64,000 nucleotides of DNA from Saccharothrix sp. NRRL B-16348 (GTDB taxonomy: Bacteria; Actinomycetota; Actinomycetes; Mycobacteriales; Pseudonocardiaceae): positions 1-64,000 of the forward strand of contig NZ_LGED01000227.1 of assembly GCF_001280085.1 (NCBI RefSeq), written 5' to 3'. Below the pieces are notes generated by a model. It worked only from the letters and a program-made list of their open reading frames with translations, did no database searches and was not told the origin of the DNA. The translations under genes were made by a program, and so were the position numbers. Below, in pieces: positions 43,027 to 51,061 of this stretch. How positions within the stretch are numbered: position 1 is the stretch's first letter; each line of letters begins with the position of its first letter.

Positions 43027-44802
43027 TCAGCGGGCTGCGCGCAGGGCGGCGGTGGCGGCGCGTCCAATGGCCTGGGCGGTGGTGGTGGGGTCGGTCAACA
43101 GGTGCACGGTCGCCCCGTCGAGGGGGGTGTCGTCGGTGTCGGTGGTGAGCCACAGCACCGCACAACCGGCGGCGCACAACCGGTCGAGTTTGCGCTGCCC
43201 GGCGCGACGGGGCTGATCGCGGAACCGGCCGTCGGAGACCACGACCAGCAGCCGTGCCGCTCCAGGACGGGCCAGTCCGAGGGCACCGTCGAGGGCGTCG
43301 ATGGCGGTGGGGATGTCCTCCCAGTTGTCGCGGGAGGCGAACTCGGTGACCTCGGCGGGGTGCTTGCCGGGGCGGGTCAGCGGGCGGACGTGGCGGCCGA
43401 AGATCACGCTCGCGGTCTGGGTGGGGACCCTGGTGTGGCGGGCGGCGTCGGCGAGGATCCACGCGGCCGAGGCCACGTGGGCGCGTGCCCAGTCCATCGA
43501 GCCGGACACGTCGCAGGCCACGGCCACCCGCAGCGGTGGGGTGGTGACCGGGGTGCGGGTGATGCGGGTGAACGGTTCGGCGGTGACGGTCGCACGGGCG
43601 GCGCGTTGGGCTTCGGCGGCGAGCACGCCGCGCATCCGCAACCGTCCCGGCGGCACGTCGGAGGTGGACTTCACCGCGACGCGTTCCCGGACTCCGGCGG
43701 TGTCCAACGCCCTCGCCAACGCCCGCGCGGCGGTCCGCTCCGCGGGTGTGGGCCGACGGGTGCCCGCCGTGGCGGTGGTTCCGGTGCGGGGACCGCCGAG
43801 GACGAACACCGACCGTGCCGCCTTCTGTGCGGCTTTGTCGGCGGCGGCCTCGCGCGCCTTCTCGGCGGCGGTAATGGCGGCGGGGTCCTCGGGTGTCTGC
43901 TCACGCGCCACGTTCGCCGCCACGCCGTTGAGCACGGCGGCGACCGCGCCCGCCAACGGCGACGGGGCACCGGGCACGCCGGGAGTGCCGGGGCGGCCGC
44001 CGGACGGGTCGGAGGTGGCGGACGGGTCGGGTGCCGCGCCGGGGTCCGGGGCGTCGGGGTCGGTGCCGAGGATCTCGCACCACTGCCGTCCGAGGGTGAG
44101 CATGGTGTCGCCGTCGTCGTCGGCAGTGCGCACGGCCGTGGTCCACACCGCCCGCAGCTTGATCAGCGTGTCGACGCCGAGTACGTCCTGCACGACTCGG
44201 GTGACCGGGCCGACCTCGATCTCGGTGAGCACGCCGGCGTCGGCCCGTCCCAGCAGCAGCGCGGCGCTGCGGGCGGCGTCGGCCTTGGTCATCTTCGGTG
44301 CGGTGGCGGGGCCGGCGAACAGGTGCAGGTCGGCGGCGACGATGCTGTGCACGCAGGCGCGCAGCCAGTGCCGGTCGTCGGGGCGGCGCAGGATGTGGCG
44401 GCCTTCCATGCGGGGCTCTTCCAGCAGCATGGCGGCGGCGACCACGCCGGGCGGGGCGTCGGGCAGTGGTTCCCAGGCGGTGTGTTTGGCGTGTCCGCAC
44501 TCGTGGGTCAGCGCGCCCCACGTCGGGGCGTAGCGGGACCGGTCGGACAGGTTCGCGGGATCGACGGTGGCGGGGTCGACGCCGAGGTGGGTGCCGTCGA
44601 CTTCGATCAGGGCGCGGGCCGGGTAGAAGCACGCCGGGGCACCGCCGCCCGCGCCGGGTGCGACGGTGACCACGAGATCATCCCGCTCGGCGATCACGGG
44701 GACCTCGTCGGCGAAGGCGACGGACAAGGTCAGCCATTCGGGAAGGGCGGGAAACACGACGGCACCGGTGGCATCGGGGTCGGTCGTGAGGTGGGTGCTC
44801 AT
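43027..44802 (-). CDS. Metallopeptidase-like + VWA domain protein (MoxR partner)
   Basis: A 591-residue protein. The N-terminal third has a zincin-type motif THECGHAKHT (His100, Glu101, His104) within YAPTWGALTHECGHAKHTAW. The middle is Ala/Pro-rich with a charged helix (about 300-350). The C-terminal 180 residues are a von Willebrand A domain: MIDAS LRVAVACDVSGSMDWARAH (near 425-443), RLLVVVSDGRFRD and GCAVLWLTTDTDDTP. This combination matches predicted metal-dependent peptidases with VWA-like domains (DUF2201_N/VWA-like, COG3864) that are encoded beside MoxR ATPases. MoxR-VWA pairs remodel target proteins, and some belong to conflict systems. The partner ATPase gene lies 48 bp upstream. Substrate unknown. 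Confidence 0.75.
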   Translation of the reverse strand: MSTHLTTDPDATGAVVFPALPEWLTLSVAFADEVPVIAERDDLVVTVAPGAGGGAPACFYPARALIEVDGTHLGVDPATVDPANLSDRSRYAPTWGALTHECGHAKHTAWEPLPDAPPGVVAAAMLLEEPRMEGRHILRRPDDRHWLRACVHSIVAADLHLFAGPATAPKMTKADAARSAALLLGRADAGVLTEIEVGPVTRVVQDVLGVDTLIKLRAVWTTAVRTADDDGDTMLTLGRQWCEILGTDPDAPDPGAAPDPSATSDPSGGRPGTPGVPGAPSPLAGAVAAVLNGVAANVAREQTPEDPAAITAAEKAREAAADKAAQKAARSVFVLGGPRTGTTATAGTRRPTPAERTAARALARALDTAGVRERVAVKSTSDVPPGRLRMRGVLAAEAQRAARATVTAEPFTRITRTPVTTPPLRVAVACDVSGSMDWARAHVASAAWILADAARHTRVPTQTASVIFGRHVRPLTRPGKHPAEVTEFASRDNWEDIPTAIDALDGALGLARPGAARLLVVVSDGRFRDQPRRAGQRKLDRLCAAGCAVLWLTTDTDDTPLDGATVHLLTDPTTTAQAIGRAATAALRAAR

Positions 44803-44850
44803 GGTGACTGTCCTTTCGCGATGGTCGCGGGTCGGGACGGGATCCGGGTG

Positions 44851-46116
44851 TCAGGGATTGGTCGGGGTGATGCGGGCACCGAGGGCCAGTGGGGTGACGG
44901 CGCGGCCGAAGACGGTGCGCACGACGGTGGCGACGGTGTCCCGGTCCTCTTCCGGCGCGATGCCCACCAGGTTCGCGGCGGCGGCATCCGTGCCGAGCAC
45001 GGCGGCGATCTTCTTGAACGCGAGCAGCTCGCGCAGTTGCGGTGTCCAGCCGACCTCGCCCCTGGCCTGCCGGCTGGCGAGGTTGCGCGCCACCCTGACC
45101 GCCTTGCCGTCCACGCCCAACTGGTCGGCGAGGTCGTAGTCGCTGGAGACCTGGACCTGTACGGAGAACCGGCTGGAAAGGGCGTCGGTGAGCACCGCGC
45201 CGTGCACACCGGGGTTGTGGCCGGCGACCACGTAGAAGCCGGGGGCGGCGTCGACGACCTCTCCCCCGTTGGCCTTGACGACGATCTGGCGGCGGCCGTC
45301 CATCGCGGGGTAGACCACGGCGAGCACGGTCGGCGGGATCAGGGTCGCGTCGTCGATGAACAACGGCACGCCCTCGCGCATCGCGCGGACCAGCGGGCCG
45401 TGCACGAACACAAACTCGCCGTCCGGAGTCTTCGTGTAGTCGCCCACGAGGTCGGCCACCACGGTGTCCCCGTCGCCCTGCACCGTGACGCAGTCCGGGA
45501 ATGCCGCCTCCACCACCGACGTCTTGCCGGTGCCGGGAGGCCCGTACAACAGGGCGGCGACACCGGCGTCCCGCAACCGCCGCAGCGCGGTCACGTCCGG
45601 CACTCCGGACAACAGGCGAGGGTGGTAGGCCGTGCCGTTGGGGCGCATCACCGGACCGGTCACCACCACCGAACCCGACGCCGGGGCGGGGTCGGGCGTC
45701 GCGGTGGCCGGAGGCTCGGCTCGTCCGGTCGTGCGAGGCGGGAGGGCACCGGCCGAGGCGGACGCGGGCGTCTTCTTCCGGTGGGACGTACCGGATGGTC
45801 GGGGCGCGGCCGGCGCGATGGCAGGCCCGGCGGCGGCAGCGGTGGTCGTGGTGGCCCGGTAGCTCAGCGGCGTGGTCGACGCCACCTCGGCTTCGCCGCG
45901 CCCGGCGAGCGTCTTGAGCGCGTTGCCCACCGCGCCCGAGGACCGTCCGTTCAGCTCGGCGGCGATCGCACGCGGGGTCAGGGCGGTGCCCGCCCGGTCC
46001 GTGAGGATCCGCGCGACCATCGCGCGCAGCTCCCCGTTGCGCAACCGGGAGGTCGCTCCGGAGGCGGACACGGCGGCGGCCGGTGTGATGGCGGGTGAGG
46101 TGGTCGTGGCGGTCAC
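44851..46116 (-). CDS. MoxR-type AAA+ ATPase with N-terminal winged helix
   Basis: The GTG at 46116 is chosen (GAAGGA 8 bp upstream); the longer frame is arginine-rich noise. The 421-residue protein has a winged-helix domain at about 22-80 (LRAMVARILTDRAGTALTPR, NGRSSGAVGNALKTLAGRGE), a disordered linker and an AAA+ module. The module has Walker A LLYGPPGTGKTSVVEAAFP (about 189-207), Walker B VPLFIDDATLIPP (Asp-Asp where MoxR proteins usually have Asp-Glu), sensor 1 YVVAGHNPGVHG and SSRFSVQVQV arginine-finger region. The ATPase is expected to act with the VWA/metallopeptidase protein encoded next. Fusion to a DNA-binding-like domain is unusual and links it to the winged-helix protein at 35315-36145. 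Confidence 0.8.
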   Translation of the reverse strand: MTATTTSPAITPAAAVSASGATSRLRNGELRAMVARILTDRAGTALTPRAIAAELNGRSSGAVGNALKTLAGRGEAEVASTTPLSYRATTTTAAAAGPAIAPAAPRPSGTSHRKKTPASASAGALPPRTTGRAEPPATATPDPAPASGSVVVTGPVMRPNGTAYHPRLLSGVPDVTALRRLRDAGVAALLYGPPGTGKTSVVEAAFPDCVTVQGDGDTVVADLVGDYTKTPDGEFVFVHGPLVRAMREGVPLFIDDATLIPPTVLAVVYPAMDGRRQIVVKANGGEVVDAAPGFYVVAGHNPGVHGAVLTDALSSRFSVQVQVSSDYDLADQLGVDGKAVRVARNLASRQARGEVGWTPQLRELLAFKKIAAVLGTDAAAANLVGIAPEEDRDTVATVVRTVFGRAVTPLALGARITPTNP

Positions 46117-46163
46117 GGTGGTGGTCCTTCCGGTTGGTCGAGGTCGTCGGTCGGGCGGTGTCG

Positions 46164-46370
46164 TCACTTGACGTCGTCGGCGCAGGCGGTCACGCCGTCG
46201 GAGTGGGCGGCAGTGCGGTAGGCGGTGACGAAGCGCGGCGGCATGACCGGCTCGGCGTGCGGATTTCCGCCGTAGGCGTCGACGAAGGCGGCCCGCGTCC
46301 GGTCGTGGCGTATTCGGACTTGGCCGCCGAGTTCCGCAATTCGATGATCTGCATGATCGGCTCCGTTCAT
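46164..46370 (-). CDS. Possible small protein upstream of the MoxR gene
   Basis: A 68-residue frame ends RAAFVDAYGGNPHAEPVMPP, RFVTAYRTAAHSDGVTACAD, which looks real. Its first residues are less convincing, while an overlapping frame starting at about 46355 with GGAG upstream reads MQIIELRNSAAKSEYATTGR. The likely ancestral protein joins the two through a frameshift near 46300. It is therefore either a short real protein or another broken small gene of this region. Confidence 0.35.
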   Translation of the reverse strand: MNGADHADHRIAELGGQVRIRHDRTRAAFVDAYGGNPHAEPVMPPRFVTAYRTAAHSDGVTACADDVK

Positions 46371-46884
46371 CGGACATTACTCACGCCGGGGGTGGCATTC
46401 GCGGCGTTTTCAATCCCTTGTGACAATTCAAAGATAACTCTGCCGCACGGTGCGCGCTATGCGAAACACGCAGTTTTTCAAGACTCTTTCGCCGCTTTAT
46501 TCGATCGCGTGTCGCAACCGATGAGCCGAGGATCGTTCAGACCGGTCGAGATGCACGGCGGCAGGCGCCGTTCGTGCAGGTCGGCCGCCCAGCCGTGAGC
46601 CCGACGATCGCGCACTATGCAACAATTACGCCCGACGAGACGGAAAGCACGAGGACAAGGAAAGGATAATCACGGAATAAAGCCGGAGGCCAGAAACCCG
46701 GGTATGCGAACACGGGGCAGGAGATGCGGACAGCGGTGACCACAGGGATCTGGGGGGCCATGACCCAGCGATCCGTCCCGATGTGTCCACCGGCTTGCGG
46801 GCAAGCGAGTCTGGGACACCAGCGGATCCCGTTCCACCCCCGCGAGCTGGTCTTACATGACTTGTAAGGGGTGGTCGTCTAACG

Positions 46885-46932
46885 TGATCCCCCGTGTGAA
46901 CCCCATTCTGAACCCCCGTGTGAACCCCCGAC
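46885..46932. repeat. 12-nt tandem repeat, four units
   Basis: TGATCCCCCGTG, TGAACCCCATTC, TGAACCCCCGTG and TGAACCCCCGAC follow each other without gaps at 46885, 46897, 46909 and 46921. The phase is exactly 12 nt and the core TGAACCCC is conserved in three of four. No start signal or protein pattern suggests that it is coding. Confidence 0.8.
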
Positions 46933-47618
46933 GGAACTGGCTGTACGTGCAGACGATCTCTTTCTTTGTCACGCATCGTAATGATGCCCATGGTCGAGGG
47001 AAACAAGGCTGGACGTTTCGCGCAGAGCAACGGCCGGAACTCCGCCTCCCGATCCGGGCAACCGGCGAGCAGGAGTCCGCACCGTACGACCGCAGCGGCG
47101 CAGAGGGTCGCTTGGATCGACTTGCACGAGAAATAGCCTTTCGTGAGCGGCTACATTCAACCAGCGACGTCATTCGGTAGCACATTATGCCGAACAATAG
47201 CATCGTAACGCGCGTGTCGTTCGTATCGAGCATGCGGCGCTCGAACCCGGCGACGTCCACCGGCGGCGGGCGACGTCCATCGCGGCAGTGACTCCGGCAG
47301 GCCCAGGCCGCCTGACGTTGTGCGCCTCGACGTAGTCCGCAACCCTTTCCGCCAGACAAACCGAACGCCGTCGGTCAGCTCCGCACAACCGTTCGCCTTC
47401 CCGCAGAGGCGACACGGTGACGTGCCGGCGGCCGCGATGAACACGCTCCCGCTGCGGAGGTATACCACCACTCGATCGCGCAGCGCCGAATCGAAAGATT
47501 AATCGACGAACGACCGAACGTCAGGCCACCTGGGCACCTCGGACCGAGCCAGTACCCACAGGCTCCGGGCCGTCCCGTTCACCGCTCCATCATCCCAGAC
47601 ACCGATCATGAGCAGCGT

Positions 47619-47673
47619 CATCGACATGAGCGCGCAACCCGAAGCACCCGATCAGCGGCATGACCGGACGTTC
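47619..47673 (+). repeat. 55-bp dispersed repeat, copy 1
   Basis: This segment (CATCGACATGAGCGCGCAAC...GGACGTTC) recurs at 55798-55852 with only a few substitutions and the same length. It contains an ATG that would start MSAQPEAPDQRHDRTF here and MSAQPGAPDQRQKRTF in the other copy. Each copy lies next to a STAND/TPR-type sequence. Confidence 0.75.
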
Positions 47674-47879
47674 ACACACGTACCGCGGCCGAGTGTCACG
47701 GCCCGAGTGGGGTTCAGATGACCTGGGCAGCCCGCTCTGCGAGCAGAATATCCCGCTGAGCAGGATGTACGCGTTCGATCCTCGCAGCGGTCGCCTCTGG
47801 CCCGGTAGGAAGCAGGTAGGAGGATGATCGCCGCATTTGTGCGCCCTCCGCACAATGGGGGATCGGCATACTCGGTCCC

Positions 47880-50279
47880 ATGACGTCGGGGCGTGAGGGA
47901 CCATCGGTGGTGTCCAACGCCATCCTCGGTGTCGTCGCCGCGCCCATGGTGCAGGCGCACACGATCGAGGGCGGTGTCCATCAACACCACCATGGTACGA
48001 CTCGCCGTGTCGCCCTGCCTTACCGTGCGGGTGTGGTGCCGCCGCGGGCCGGGGCGTTCCAGGTTCGCCGTGTGACTTTTCCGGTGCTCGGGGCCGTTGG
48101 GAGGGCGACCGGAGCCTCGACAGCGGTGCGGGTGTTGTCGGGCCTTGGCGGGGTCGGCAAGACCCAGTTGGCGATAGACCACGCGGAACGGTTGTGGGGC
48201 GCAGGCAAGATAGACCTGTTGGTGTGGATCACCGCGGCGTCGCGTGATGCGGTCGTCTCGGAGTACGCGCGAGTCGCCGCGGATCTGACGGGCCTCGACG
48301 AGCCGGACTCCGAGGTGGGCGCGCGGCGGCTGCTGGAGTGGCTGGCGCGCACCCGGTCCAACTGGTTGGTGGTGCTTGATGACGTGTGCCGGCCCGGGGA
48401 TATCGACGGGTTGTGGCCGCCGCCCAATCCGACCGGGAAGGTTCTGGTGACAACGCGCCGCCAGGACGCCGCTCTGCGTGGACACGACCGCCAGGTCGTC
48501 GAGGTCGGCGTGTTCACCCCGGAGGAAGCCGGGATGTATCTGCGGTCTGCGTTGGTCGACCAACCGCAACTGCTCGACCATGTCGACGACCTGGCCAAGG
48601 ACTTGGGTTATCTCCCGCTGGCGCTGGCCCAAGCCGCCGCCTACATGCTGGACCGCGACCTGACCTGTTCGGCCTACGAGGCACGATGGGCGGCCAGGCG
48701 ACGGCTTGCGGCGCTGCTTCCGGACAACGAGGCCCTGCCTGACGGGCACCGTGTGACGGTCGCCGCCACGTGGGCGCTGTCGATCGAGCAGGCCAATCAC
48801 CTCGAACCCGCCGGGCTGGCCGAGCCGCTGCTACAAGCGGCCGCCCAGATGGACGCCAACGGCATTCCGATCGACATCTTCGCCTCCGCCGCCGTGACAC
48901 GGTGGCTGTCGCACACCACCGGCCGGTCCGTCACGACGGACGACACCCGTGACGCGCTGAACTGCCTGCGCCGATTGAGCCTGGTCACGCTTGATCCAGC
49001 CGAACCGCACCGCGCGGTGCGGGTGCACGCACTGGTGCAGCGCGCCACACGCGACAACATGCCCGAGGACCTGCATCGCACCGTCACTCGAACTGTCGCC
49101 GAGGCCCTGCTGGAGGTGTGGCCAGCTATCGAGGGCGACAGCGTGCTCTCCCAAGTCCTGCGGGCCAACACCGAGGCGCTCCATCACGCAGCCGGTGTGC
49201 ACCTGTGGCACGACGGTGGCCACCAAGTGCTGTTCCGCGCCGGACAGAGCCTCGGCAACGGCGGCCTGGTCGTGCAGGCCCGCGACTGGTACCTCCGGCT
49301 GCACGATGCCGCCGCGCGGCACCTGGGGCCGCGACACCGCGCGGTGTTCAACGCCCGCCACAACTACGCGACATGGCGCGGCGAGGCAGGAGACCCGATC
49401 GGAGCGCTCGCCCAGTTCCGGGCCCTGCTCGCCGACCAGGGACACGTGCTGGGCACCGACGATCCCGACACGCTGGTCACCCGGCACAACATCGCTGCGC
49501 TCCTGGCCGAGAACGGCGGCCTGCACGATGCGGTGCGGGAGTTCGAAACCCTGCTGACCGACCAAGCCCGCCTACTCGGCCCCGACCACCCCGACACACT
49601 CGGCACCCGCGGCAACCTGGCGTCCTGGCGAGGCGAAGCCGGAGAACCCCACAGGGCTGTGGCCGCATTGCGAGGCGTCCTGCGAGCCAAGGTCCGCATC
49701 CTAGGCCCCGACCACCTCGACACGCTGGCCACCCGCAGCAGCCTCGCGCGCTGGCGGCGGGAGGCCGGCGACCCACAGGGCGCAGTCGCGGATCTCGAGG
49801 CCGTGCTGGCAGGCAGGCAGCGTGTGCTGGGCCCCGACCACCCCAGCACACTCGCCACCCGCGGAACGCTCGCCCGATGGCGCACGACAACCGGCTCGAC
49901 GCCCGGCGATGCCGTCGTCGAGTTGGAGCAACTGTTGTCCGAGCACATCCGGGCGCTCGGACCCGATCACCCCTACACGCTCACCGCCCGACACAACCTC
50001 GCAGTGTGGCGCGGCACAGCGGGCGACATCGCTGGCGCCGTCGCCGACCTGACCACCGTGCTGGCCGACGACACGAGGGTCCTGGGAGTCGACCACCCCG
50101 ACACTCTGCTCACCCGGGCGAACCTCGCTCACTGGCGCGGCCGGGCCGGTGACGTCGCAGAGGCGGTCGCGGATCTGGAGGCGGTGCTGTCAGAACGGAA
50201 CCGGGTCCTCGGGCCCCAACACCCGGACACGCTGATAACCCGCAGCAACCTCGTGCTGTTGCGCAGCCGGTTGTCCTGA
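47880..50279 (+). CDS. STAND-type NTPase with 42-residue TPR repeats
   Basis: A 799-residue protein. Near the N-terminus it has a short motif (APMVQAHTIEGGVHQHHH) like that of the other STAND protein in the window. The NB-ARC-type ATPase follows: P-loop SGLGGVGKTQLAIDHAERLW (87-106), Walker B SNWLVVLDDVCRPGDIDGLW, KVLVTTRRQDAAL and GYLPLALAQAAAYML. From about 480 there are at least seven ~42-residue repeats with the consensus LGPDHPDTLxTRxNLAxWRGEAGDxxGAVAxLExLL, a TPR-like superhelix common in actinobacterial STAND proteins. The repeats probably bind a ligand or partner. No effector domain is fused. The ATG at 47880 lacks a strong ribosome-binding site. Confidence 0.85.
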   Translation: MTSGREGPSVVSNAILGVVAAPMVQAHTIEGGVHQHHHGTTRRVALPYRAGVVPPRAGAFQVRRVTFPVLGAVGRATGASTAVRVLSGLGGVGKTQLAIDHAERLWGAGKIDLLVWITAASRDAVVSEYARVAADLTGLDEPDSEVGARRLLEWLARTRSNWLVVLDDVCRPGDIDGLWPPPNPTGKVLVTTRRQDAALRGHDRQVVEVGVFTPEEAGMYLRSALVDQPQLLDHVDDLAKDLGYLPLALAQAAAYMLDRDLTCSAYEARWAARRRLAALLPDNEALPDGHRVTVAATWALSIEQANHLEPAGLAEPLLQAAAQMDANGIPIDIFASAAVTRWLSHTTGRSVTTDDTRDALNCLRRLSLVTLDPAEPHRAVRVHALVQRATRDNMPEDLHRTVTRTVAEALLEVWPAIEGDSVLSQVLRANTEALHHAAGVHLWHDGGHQVLFRAGQSLGNGGLVVQARDWYLRLHDAAARHLGPRHRAVFNARHNYATWRGEAGDPIGALAQFRALLADQGHVLGTDDPDTLVTRHNIAALLAENGGLHDAVREFETLLTDQARLLGPDHPDTLGTRGNLASWRGEAGEPHRAVAALRGVLRAKVRILGPDHLDTLATRSSLARWRREAGDPQGAVADLEAVLAGRQRVLGPDHPSTLATRGTLARWRTTTGSTPGDAVVELEQLLSEHIRALGPDHPYTLTARHNLAVWRGTAGDIAGAVADLTTVLADDTRVLGVDHPDTLLTRANLAHWRGRAGDVAEAVADLEAVLSERNRVLGPQHPDTLITRSNLVLLRSRLS

Positions 50280-50282
50280 TAG

Positions 50283-50565
50283 GCGTAGTGCCCGCCGAAA
50301 CCCGTCCATACAGCCCCGGCAGCGAGGGGACTCGCCAGGGCACGGTGGAGGGCTTGAAACGGCGGACTTCCTGCATCCACCGCACGTACAGCTCCACCTG
50401 CGCCCGCTCGACCGACAGTGGGGCTGGCCTGCGCTCCGTGCACCAAGCGAAGAACAGCCGCAGGTCGGACTCGGAGTGGACCCGCGACGCCCCGGTGAAC
50501 CGCCCGAGGTAGGCCGAGGTCGCCAACCGCACTACAACATCATCAACATCCGATACGACATCCAT
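50283..50565 (-). pseudogene. Tyrosine recombinase, N-terminal fragment
   Basis: From 50565 the minus strand encodes VVVRLATSAYLGRFTGASRV, HSESDLRLFFAWCTERRPAP, LSVERAQVELYVRWMQEVRR and FKPSTV, followed by a corrupted copy of the next helix (WRVPSLPGLYGR). This is the SAM-like core-binding domain of phage/ICE integrases. It breaks off where the STAND gene ends, and the catalytic domain is absent. A C-terminal integrase fragment is found in the opposite orientation at 57870-58231. Confidence 0.7.
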
Positions 50566-50922
50566 GAGCCACGATCCCCACGGCGCGAGCCCGGCCGCAC
50601 CGGTCGCGGCAGAAGCGGATGTTCGTCAGGTCGCGTCCGACGGTGTCGGCGGTCGCCAGCCAGACCGCGCTGTCCGGCCCGTTTCCCTGGGCCCGGCACA
50701 CCACACGTCGTTCCTGCCCGGCGTCCGCCACAGCCCTCGACATCCTGTCCCGGCCCATCGGAAGCTCACCGAGGCCGACCGGCCCAGCCCGGACATGTCA
50801 TCGGGCAGCGCCTGCCACGCCAGTCGGTACAGCTCGATCGAGGTGTCGCCGTTGACCGACGCATTTGCCTGCACGGCGGCGACCACGTCGTCCAGGTGCT
50901 GCGTCCACCGCTGCTCGAGCAT
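50543..50922 (-). pseudogene. Unidentified small gene remnant
   Basis: From 50922 the minus strand reads MLEQRWTQHLDDVVAAVQAN, ASVNGDTSIELYRLAWQALP, DDMSGLGRSASVSFRWAG, which looks protein-like. The end continues in another frame as WLATADTVGRDLTNIRFCRD. A frameshift near 50740 would join them. Unknown family; it lies directly upstream of the integrase fragment on the same strand. Confidence 0.35.
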
Positions 50923-51061
50923 GGCATCACGCGGAGGTACCGATGACAGGGCGCAGGCGGTGCCCGCCAGGCTGCTCGTCGTTGCCGTGCTGGTGGACGT
51001 GGACCCGCGCGCCTGCCGGGTGCCTCCGTTGGCCCGTTCCACCGTGGCGGGTGATCCCGGA

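Larger units (their letters stand above)
46371..47879. other. 1.5-kb region without convincing genes
   Basis: This lies between the MoxR cluster and the second STAND gene. The first 250 bp are AT-richer and probably hold promoters. A four-unit 12-nt tandem repeat is at 46885-46932, and a 55-bp dispersed repeat copy at 47619-47673. Long minus-strand frames in 46.6-47.5 kb give arginine/serine-rich translation with no start signals and no recognisable motif. No tRNA or other RNA was recognised. Confidence 0.45.

Noticed and set aside
42508..46098. Very long open frame on the plus strand (about 1196 codons) opposite the VWA and MoxR genes
   Set aside because: The translation is Gly/Arg/His-rich with no start signal or motif, while the minus strand carries complete VWA and AAA+ domains. 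It is a GC-driven antisense shadow.
46626..47359. Minus-strand frames of 134 and 168 codons
   Set aside because: Arg/Ser-rich translation, no ribosome-binding site, no motif, and the frame passes through the 12-nt tandem repeat. Treated as non-coding.
47725..47800. Segment containing a GTTCGATCC-like T-loop sequence, considered as a tRNA and possible ICE attachment site
   Set aside because: No 7-bp acceptor stem, no matching D or anticodon arm and no CCA-adjacent end could be folded.
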